A stretch of 6,293 bases of DNA from Clostridiales bacterium (lineage in GTDB: Bacteria > Bacillota > Clostridia > Christensenellales > Borkfalkiaceae): NCBI GenBank assembly GCA_003503945.1, contig DOCD01000067.1, positions 1 through 6,293 on the forward strand, written 5' to 3'. Position numbers and translations under genes: made by a program. The notes below the pieces were generated by a model that saw only the letters and a list, made by a program, of their open reading frames with translations, ran no database searches and was not told the DNA's origin. Each line of letters begins with the position of its first letter. Positions within the stretch are counted from its first letter, which is position 1. This document shows positions 1-4,524 of this stretch, one piece after another.

Positions 1-1
1 T

Positions 2-739
2 ATGTCAGGACATTCAAAATGGCACAACATACAGGCAAAAAAGGGCAAGACGGACGCCGCGCGCGGCGCGGTATTTACCAAAATAGGCAGGGAGCTTGCC
101 GTTGCGGCAAAGGGTAACCCCAACCCCGACACGAACTCGAAGCTTGCCGACGTTATCGCAAAGGCGAAAGCCGCCAACATGCCGAACGAGAACATCAAGC
201 GTTCGATAGCGAAAGCCGCAGGCGAGCTCGGCGATAAGGACTACAAGGAGCTTACCTACGAAGGCTACGGCGTGGCGGGTTCGGCGGTGATTATCAAGAC
301 GCTTACCGACAACGTGAACAGGACGGCGGGCGATATCCGCTCGACCATGTCGAAGTGCGGCGGACAGATGGGCAACAACGGCTGCGTTTCGTATATGTTC
401 GACGACAAGGGCATACTCGTAATCGAGCGCACCGTTGCGCTTGACGAAGATACGATGATGGAGTACTGCCTCGAAGCGGAAGCCGAGGACTTCGTAACCT
501 CCGACGACGTATACGAAGTGTACACAACCCCCGAAGGCTTTTCTAACGCGAGAAAGTATTTCGAGGACAAGGGTGTGACGTTCCTCGAAGCGGCTATAAA
601 AATGATTCCTCAGAACTATATAACGCTCGATGGCGAAAAGCTTGCTACTTTCCGCAAAATGCTCGATAAGCTTGACGAGCTTGACGACGTGCAGGACGTT
701 TATCACAACGTCGAGCTTCCCGAAGAGGACGACGAATAA
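2..739 (+). CDS. yebC: YebC/PmpR/TACO1-family protein (translation factor or transcriptional regulator)
   Basis: This is a cytoplasmic YebC/TACO1-family protein of 245 residues, the usual family length. The N-terminus MSGHSKWHNI with the following Lys-rich stretch and FTKIGREL (residues 25-32) is the family signature. ANMPNENIKRSI (59-70), LTYEGYG (84-90) and LTDNVNRTAGDIR (101-113) are the other conserved blocks, and the C-terminus is acidic, as is common. Members were first described as DNA-binding regulators (PmpR, YebC). More recent work on the family points to a ribosome-associated role in translating difficult, proline-rich sequences, so the older 'transcriptional regulator' label should be treated with care. 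The ATG lies at the second base of the window, so its ribosome binding site and promoter are not visible. A strong intrinsic terminator follows within 10 bases, so the gene probably ends its own transcription unit. The family call is very secure; the exact role is not. Confidence 0.97.
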   Translation: MSGHSKWHNIQAKKGKTDAARGAVFTKIGRELAVAAKGNPNPDTNSKLADVIAKAKAANMPNENIKRSIAKAAGELGDKDYKELTYEGYGVAGSAVIIKTLTDNVNRTAGDIRSTMSKCGGQMGNNGCVSYMFDDKGILVIERTVALDEDTMMEYCLEAEAEDFVTSDDVYEVYTTPEGFSNARKYFEDKGVTFLEAAIKMIPQNYITLDGEKLATFRKMLDKLDELDDVQDVYHNVELPEEDDE

Positions 740-746
740 AAAAATC

Positions 747-776
747 AAGGCGGCGAAAAAAGCCGTCTTTATTTTT
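747..776 (+). terminator. Rho-independent terminator after yebC
   Basis: An 8-bp stem (747-754 AAGGCGGC pairing with 762-769 GCCGTCTT, one G-U wobble) closes a 7-base A-rich loop. The 3' arm runs into TTTATTTTT (768-776). It begins 8 bases after the yebC stop codon and has the classic form of an intrinsic terminator on the + strand. Confidence 0.9.
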
Positions 777-812
777 GCATAAAAAATATGAGCGCGCGCA
801 AGATATTATTAC

Positions 813-832
813 AAGCGTAAACGCTTTATTAT
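813..832 (+). promoter_or_regulatory. Palindrome plus -10-like hexamer, copy 1 (candidate promoter/operator)
   Basis: AAGCGT-AA-ACGCTT (813-826) is a perfect inverted repeat. TATTAT (827-832), a 4-of-6 match to the -10 consensus, begins immediately after it, two bases beyond the core ACGC. A start at about 839 would coincide with the base of the hairpin at 838. No convincing -35 hexamer is present; the region 17 bp upstream is simply AT-rich. The centre (AAACGCTT) resembles the core of LacI-family operators, but the outer bases do not match a CcpA cre site. The palindrome is seen directly; promoter and operator function are inferred, helped by the matching copy at 927-945. Confidence 0.4.
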
Positions 833-837
833 ATACA

Positions 838-924
838 GCATAGCCGTTAAAGCGCGAAACCTGCGTTTTAGCGGCTATGCGGGGGGAGTGACTGTGCGAT
901 ACGGTTGCTCCCCTATGAATTTTT
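838..924 (+). other. Tandem RNA hairpins: candidate small RNA or leader/attenuator
   Basis: Two stems stand side by side. The first pairs 838-856 with 862-880 (19 pairs, three of them G-U, loop AAACC). The second pairs 883-894 with 902-913 (12 pairs, three G-U, loop TGCGATA), extendable by the wobble 882/914. A TTTTT run lies at 920-924. All six wobbles are G-U in + strand RNA but would be A-C mismatches in the opposite RNA, so the structure suits a + strand transcript. It follows a terminator and precedes an exported-protein gene, and no ORF covers it with coding character. It could be a stand-alone small RNA, an attenuating leader for the gene at 951, or a dispersed palindromic repeat. I do not recognise it as a known riboswitch or T-box. 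Confidence 0.5.
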
Positions 925-926
925 AG

Positions 927-945
927 GCGTTAAACGCAGTACAAT
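927..945 (+). promoter_or_regulatory. Palindrome plus -10-like hexamer, copy 2, just before the gene at 951
   Basis: GCGTT-A-AACGC (927-937) is a perfect inverted repeat, followed after two bases by TACAAT (940-945), a 5-of-6 match to the -10 consensus. The core differs by one inserted T from copy 1 (815-824), and the distance from ACGC to the -10-like hexamer is the same. A start six or so bases beyond TACAAT would fall on or beside the ATG at 951, implying a leaderless mRNA, which fits the absence of a Shine-Dalgarno sequence there. There is no good -35. Function is inferred. Confidence 0.4.
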
Positions 946-950
946 AATAT

Positions 951-1859
951 ATGAAGAAAATTTTGTCGCGTTTAAAGCCGCTTATATTTATGCTGTTGTG
1001 CTGCGCCGCGGTAATAACCTTTACCGCGGTGGCGTTTACAAAGGAGGAAGCAAAACCGCAAATTACCGAAAAGCCGGTGCTCAATATCTGGCAGATAGAT
1101 AATTTCGAAGGGGGCAAGGGCTCGCGTGCGGATTATTTGAAAAAGACGGGCGAAGCGTTTTCGAAAAACGAAAGCTGTTACGTCACCGTCACCGCGCTCA
1201 CGTCCGAAGCGGTACGGCTCAACCTCGAAGCGGGCAATTTGCCCGACGTCGTTTCGTACGGTGCGGGTATGCACGGGCTCGAAAAGTATATAGAGGGATA
1301 CGCGGAGTGGTGCCACGGCGGTTACTGCTTTCTGACCCTCGATACGAATTCGGATTTTTCGGATATAAATTCACAAAACACCGTTATAAACGGCGGCAAG
1401 GATAATTTTTCCGCAGCGGCGGCGCTCATGTGCGATATCGTCGGCGCGGCAACCGAAAAGCCGACCGCAGCGTACGTAAGGCTTATAGACGGCAAATACA
1501 AGTACCTTTTGGGCACCCAGCGCGATATTTACAGGTTAAAGACGCGCGCGGTAAGCTTTGCGGTAAAGCCCGTAACCGTTTACAACGACCTTTACCAGAA
1601 CGTATCGGTTATTTCTCAAAGTAAAAACAGAAAGCTTGCGGAAAGATTTGCTAATTATCTCATAGACGCAAAATCGGGGCTGGGCAAAATAGGAATGCTT
1701 GCGGACGGCATAACTCTATACGAGGACGAAATGAAGCAAATGGAGGGACTGAGCTACGAATATCGGCTCGCTTCCCCCGTAAGTGCGGATACGCGCAGCG
1801 AAATACAAAAATTAATTGCCGATTGCAACGTAAATGTCTTAAAAAATCTGTTGAAATAA
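951..1859 (+). CDS. Exported, shortened solute-binding-like protein (family 1 extracellular SBP-like)
   Basis: This 302-residue protein begins with a basic stretch (MKKILSRLK) and a hydrophobic segment (about 10-29), so it is exported or anchored in the membrane. There is no proper lipobox, although TAVA (25-28) offers a possible signal peptidase I site. The mature part recalls sugar-type solute-binding proteins: LNIWQIDNFEGGKGSRADYL (44-63), GNLPDVVSYGAG (95-106), LLGTQRDIYRL (186-196) and SQSKNRKLAERFANYLID (222-239) match regions typical of that fold. Family members usually exceed 400 residues, and the middle part, which normally completes the ligand pocket, appears cut down. No ABC permease or ATPase gene lies beside it. 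The ATG at 951 directly follows an in-frame stop (945-947) and lacks a Shine-Dalgarno sequence; the next Met (990) has none either and would lose the basic n-region, so 951 is preferred. Ligand and role are unknown; the fold assignment is moderately confident. Confidence 0.75.
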   Translation: MKKILSRLKPLIFMLLCCAAVITFTAVAFTKEEAKPQITEKPVLNIWQIDNFEGGKGSRADYLKKTGEAFSKNESCYVTVTALTSEAVRLNLEAGNLPDVVSYGAGMHGLEKYIEGYAEWCHGGYCFLTLDTNSDFSDINSQNTVINGGKDNFSAAAALMCDIVGAATEKPTAAYVRLIDGKYKYLLGTQRDIYRLKTRAVSFAVKPVTVYNDLYQNVSVISQSKNRKLAERFANYLIDAKSGLGKIGMLADGITLYEDEMKQMEGLSYEYRLASPVSADTRSEIQKLIADCNVNVLKNLLK

Positions 1860-1888
1860 TTGTAAAATTCAAAAAAAAATGTTATTAT
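1860..1888 (+). promoter_or_regulatory. Candidate sigma-A-type promoter for the murB operon
   Basis: TTGTAA (1860-1865) and TATTAT (1883-1888) are separated by 17 bases, with TG one base upstream of the -10 (1880-1881), giving an extended -10 element. The predicted start, about 1895, falls inside the ribosome binding site, which is a problem. TAAAAT (1863-1868) with TTAAAA (1839-1844, 18-base spacing) is an alternative that would leave the ribosome binding site intact. The 44-base gap has no terminator, so read-through from the upstream gene is also possible. Confidence 0.4.
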
Positions 1889-1891
1889 ATT

Positions 1892-1906
1892 AGAGGTAAA
1901 TAATTG
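1892..1906 (+). promoter_or_regulatory. Ribosome binding site fixing the TTG start of murB
   Basis: AGAGG (1892-1896) stands 7 bases before TTG (1904-1906). The next in-frame ATG is at residue 37, beyond the conserved Arg/Gly-Gly block, so the TTG must be the start. Confidence 0.75.
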
Positions 1907-2788
1907 ATTGAAAACAACAATCCCGAAATAGCCGAAAGTGCGCTTCAAACACCTTTCGTTTTTGCCGAACATACGACTTACAGATGCGGCGGGGCTGCAA
2001 AGCTTGCCTTTATGCCGGCAACGGTAAGCAGTGCGGTTGCGGTGTACGATTACCTCGCAAACGAAAAAATACCTTTCGTAGTGCTGGGTAACGGCTCTAA
2101 CGTGCTCGTATCCGACAGCGGATTCGACGGTGCGGTGGTATGCACCAAAGGACTTACGGGGATGTACCGCACCTCGGCGGACAAAATTTTTTGCCGCGCC
2201 GGGACTACGGTCGGTAAGCTTTTAAAGTACTGTACGGATAACGGCTTCGGCGGGCTCGAATATCTTGCGGGCATACCCGCAACGTGCGGCGGACTTGCTT
2301 ATATGAATGGCGGTGCGGCGGGCAAATACGTCGCCGATAATATTGTCACTGTCAAGCTGTATGACGGTAAAATCCGCAATTTTTCCCGTGAAATGTGCAA
2401 TTTTAGCTATAAATATAGTACTATGCAAGACATAAACGGGTTAATTTTGGGTGTTGAGTTCAAAATTTGCATAAAGCCGCGCGATGAGATAAAGAAGAAT
2501 ATCGCCGAGGTTATCGCATCGAGAAGAAAGCTGCCTAAGGGTGCGAGCTGCGGCTGCGTGTTTAAAAACCCCGCAGGTTGCAGCGCTGGGAAAATCATAG
2601 ACGAGGCGGGGCTTAAGGGGCTTTCGGTCGGTGGGGCGTCGGTCAGCCGCGACCATGCCAACTTTATTATAAACGCGGGCGCGAGTTCCCGCGACGTGCG
2701 TGCGCTTATCGAGGAGGTCAGGCGCAGGGTCGTCGAACGCACGGGCATAAAACTCGAAGAAGAGGTTGTTTACATAGGAGATTTTTAA
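1904..2788 (+). CDS. murB: UDP-N-acetylenolpyruvoylglucosamine reductase MurB
   Basis: MurB is the FAD enzyme that reduces UDP-GlcNAc-enolpyruvate with NADPH to UDP-MurNAc, the second committed step of peptidoglycan precursor synthesis in the cytoplasm. The 294 residues fit the shorter monoderm type. Visible blocks are TTYRCGG (24-30), the FAD-binding VLGNGSNVLVSD (60-71), LEYLAGIPATCGG (118-130), MNGG (134-137), FSYKYS (167-172), GCVFKNP (217-223), HANFIIN (251-257) and a C-terminal acidic LEEEV (284-288) that should supply the catalytic Glu. Three sites depart from the usual pattern: Lys170 where YRxS normally has Arg, Cys218 where GSxFKNP has the proton-donating Ser, and Ala126 within GIPGT. 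Cys at the Ser site is, as I recall, found in some natural MurBs. The TTG start is set by AGAGG. The gene opens a tight operon with PHP, whiA and dnaE. The identity is secure. Confidence 0.96.
   Translation: MIENNNPEIAESALQTPFVFAEHTTYRCGGAAKLAFMPATVSSAVAVYDYLANEKIPFVVLGNGSNVLVSDSGFDGAVVCTKGLTGMYRTSADKIFCRAGTTVGKLLKYCTDNGFGGLEYLAGIPATCGGLAYMNGGAAGKYVADNIVTVKLYDGKIRNFSREMCNFSYKYSTMQDINGLILGVEFKICIKPRDEIKKNIAEVIASRRKLPKGASCGCVFKNPAGCSAGKIIDEAGLKGLSVGGASVSRDHANFIINAGASSRDVRALIEEVRRRVVERTGIKLEEEVVYIGDF
2776..2780 (+). promoter_or_regulatory. Ribosome binding site of the PHP gene inside the murB 3' end
   Basis: AGGAG sits 8 bases before the ATG at 2789 and within the last murB codons. The murB stop (2786-2788) touches that ATG, so translation of the two genes is probably coupled. 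Confidence 0.75.
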
Positions 2789-3565
2789 ATGATACTTACG
2801 TCAGATTATCATACGCATACTCCGTATTCGCACGGTAAAAATACCGTGCTTGAAAACGCTATGGCGGCTAAGGCTAAGGGGCTTAAAGCAATAGGCATTA
2901 CCGACCACGGCTTCAATCATCTGGTATTCGGGCTCAAGCGCAGAAAGCTCGTGGATTTGCGCGCGGAAATAAACGAGGCGGAAAAAATTACGGGCGTAAA
3001 GGTTTTAATGGGTATGGAAAGCAACCTCACCTCCGTCAAGGGGGATACCGATATGCTCAAAACCGATTTAAAGTATTTCGATTTGTATCTTTGCGGTATC
3101 CACGAGGTTTTAAGGTTTAAAAGCATCGGCGATTTTTATAAAATTTTCATTAAAAACTACGGTGCGTACAAGCTGGGTAAACGCCCGTCGGACAAGTCCG
3201 TTGCGGTTACCACGCAGGCGTATATCAACGCTATCAAAAACAACCCTATCGACATAATAACTCATATAAATTACAAGTGCTTCTGCGACGTAGTCGAGGT
3301 GGCGAAGTGCTGCGCCGATTACGGAACGTATATCGAAATCAACACTAAAAAGCGTCACGTTTCCGCGGAGGAGCTCAACAGAATGGCGGCTACAGGCGTG
3401 CGGTTCGTAATCGACTCCGACGCGCATTCCGCCGACAGGGTGGGCGACACCGCGATAGCGGAGGAAATACTTGCCGAGGCGAGCGTGCCTTTGGAGCAAA
3501 TCGACAACATCGACGGCAGACTGCCGAATTTCAGATTTGCAAGATTTAAAGCGGAAAATCTATAA
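2789..3565 (+). CDS. PHP-domain metal-dependent phosphoesterase (YcdX/histidinol-phosphatase-like)
   Basis: This is a stand-alone PHP-domain hydrolase of 258 residues, cytoplasmic, with no signal peptide. The metal-binding set is complete by eye: DYHTH (His8, His10), His15, TDHG (Asp39, His40), GMES (Glu77), GIHE (His105), THINYK (His159) and SDAH (Asp211, His213). EINTKKRH (183-190) and SDAHSADRVG (210-219) match the YcdX/histidinol-phosphatase branch. PHP enzymes hydrolyse phosphate esters with bound Zn, Mn or Fe ions. Histidinol phosphatase is one member, but no histidine gene lies nearby, and a PHP gene between murB and whiA is a recurring Clostridia arrangement with no established substrate. 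The ATG abuts the murB stop and has an AGGAG ribosome binding site. Family confidence is high; the substrate is unknown. Confidence 0.92.
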   Translation: MILTSDYHTHTPYSHGKNTVLENAMAAKAKGLKAIGITDHGFNHLVFGLKRRKLVDLRAEINEAEKITGVKVLMGMESNLTSVKGDTDMLKTDLKYFDLYLCGIHEVLRFKSIGDFYKIFIKNYGAYKLGKRPSDKSVAVTTQAYINAIKNNPIDIITHINYKCFCDVVEVAKCCADYGTYIEINTKKRHVSAEELNRMAATGVRFVIDSDAHSADRVGDTAIAEEILAEASVPLEQIDNIDGRLPNFRFARFKAENL

Positions 3566-3566
3566 A

Positions 3567-4523
3567 ATGTTCAATTTTACCGAAGAGATTAAAAATGAAA
3601 TAACTTCCGTGCAGACAGAGGACAGGTGTTGCAAGCTTGCCCTCGTTTCTGCGTTTATACGCACGAGCGGAAGCGTTATATCTCATAACGGCGAATTCGG
3701 CTTTGAAATAACCACCGAAAACGAGGGCACCGCCGAATATATTTCAGACATTCTCGAGGGGGCTTTCGGGCTTCATCTGACGGTTACGGGGGCTAAGTTC
3801 GACGTTTTGAGCGGCAGGGACAAGCTCACTTTCGCGTGCGTCGGCGAAGCGGCGAAAAGGCTTTTAAACGAGCTTTGCGTAATCAGGACGGCGGGCAATG
3901 AAATTTCGCTTGTTTTCGGCATAGACGAAAAGCTTGTCGCTCGCGATTGCTGTAAAGCGGCGTTTATAAGAGGGGCGTTCCTCGGCGGCGGAAGCTGCAC
4001 TTTGCCCGAGGAAGGCTCGTACAGTCGCACGGGCTATCACTTCGAAATTGTATTTTCCAACAAAATAACGGCAAGCGATTTCTGCGATATTCTGTGTGAT
4101 TTCGAAGTGCTTGCAAAGCTTGTTTCGAGGAAGGACTCGGCTGTCGTGTACGTGAAGAGCAAGGAGGTTATATCCGACCTTTTAAATCTGATGTCCGCGG
4201 ACGAGAGCCTTGAAAAGTTGAATAAGATAGTGGAGCTCAAGGATAAGACGAACAACGCGAACAGGGTCAACAACTGTTCTGTGTCGAATATCGATAAAAC
4301 CGTCACGGCGTCCGTAAATCAGGTTCGCGCGATTGAAATTATCGCGGGTACGGCGGGGCTGCAAAGTCTGGATAAATTGCTTTTCGACGTGGCGGCGGCG
4401 CGGCTTGCGGATAAAAACGCGTCGATGCAGGAGCTTGCCGAAAGGCTGGGAATTACAAAAAGCTGCATAAATCACAGGATGAGGCGCATTTTCGAAATAG
4501 CCGACTCTTTGGGGAAAGACTGA
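3567..4523 (+). CDS. whiA: DNA-binding protein WhiA (sporulation/division regulator family)
   Basis: WhiA joins a degenerate LAGLIDADG homing-endonuclease fold to a C-terminal helix-turn-helix and is nearly universal in Gram-positive bacteria. It is a transcription factor for sporulation division in Streptomyces, and influences division and chromosome segregation in Bacillus. The 318 residues match the family length. The N-terminus MFNFTEEIKNEI is typical, FIRGAFLGGGS (133-143) is the LAGLIDADG-derived motif (usually FLAGGS), NRVNNC (232-237) lies in the linker, and MQELAERLGITKSCINHRMR (287-306) is the helix-turn-helix. The reading frame extends upstream to an ATG at 3471, but that would add 32 residues of non-family sequence overlapping the PHP gene. 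ATG 3567 lies one base after the PHP stop and gives the family N-terminus. Its ribosome binding site is weak (GCGGA, 3551-3555), so it probably relies on coupling. rapZ and yvcK, the usual upstream partners, are absent. Confidence 0.96.
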   Translation: MFNFTEEIKNEITSVQTEDRCCKLALVSAFIRTSGSVISHNGEFGFEITTENEGTAEYISDILEGAFGLHLTVTGAKFDVLSGRDKLTFACVGEAAKRLLNELCVIRTAGNEISLVFGIDEKLVARDCCKAAFIRGAFLGGGSCTLPEEGSYSRTGYHFEIVFSNKITASDFCDILCDFEVLAKLVSRKDSAVVYVKSKEVISDLLNLMSADESLEKLNKIVELKDKTNNANRVNNCSVSNIDKTVTASVNQVRAIEIIAGTAGLQSLDKLLFDVAAARLADKNASMQELAERLGITKSCINHRMRRIFEIADSLGKD

Positions 4524-4524
4524 T

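Noticed and set aside
14..748. 244-codon open frame on the - strand opposite yebC
   Set aside because: It mirrors the well-conserved yebC gene, gives a biased His/Val/Arg-rich protein with no family features, and spans the terminator; it is a shadow of codon bias.
791..799. Alternating GCGCGCGC run (possible Z-DNA)
   Set aside because: It is too short to mean anything by itself and shows no link to nearby signals.
816..829. Possible CcpA cre site over palindrome 1
   Set aside because: The centre matches, but three of the outer consensus positions fail (first base and last two), so a cre call is not supported.
1040..1047. AAAGGAGG, a perfect Shine-Dalgarno-like sequence inside the gene at 951
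   Set aside because: No ATG, GTG or TTG lies at a suitable distance; it simply encodes part of TKEEA.
905..1102. 65-codon + strand frame over the start of the gene at 951
   Set aside because: It overlaps the signal-peptide gene in another frame, begins in the second hairpin and shows no recognisable features.
3471..3566. Upstream ATG extending whiA by 32 codons
   Set aside because: The extra residues overlap the PHP gene and do not resemble WhiA; ATG 3567 gives the conserved N-terminus and normal length.
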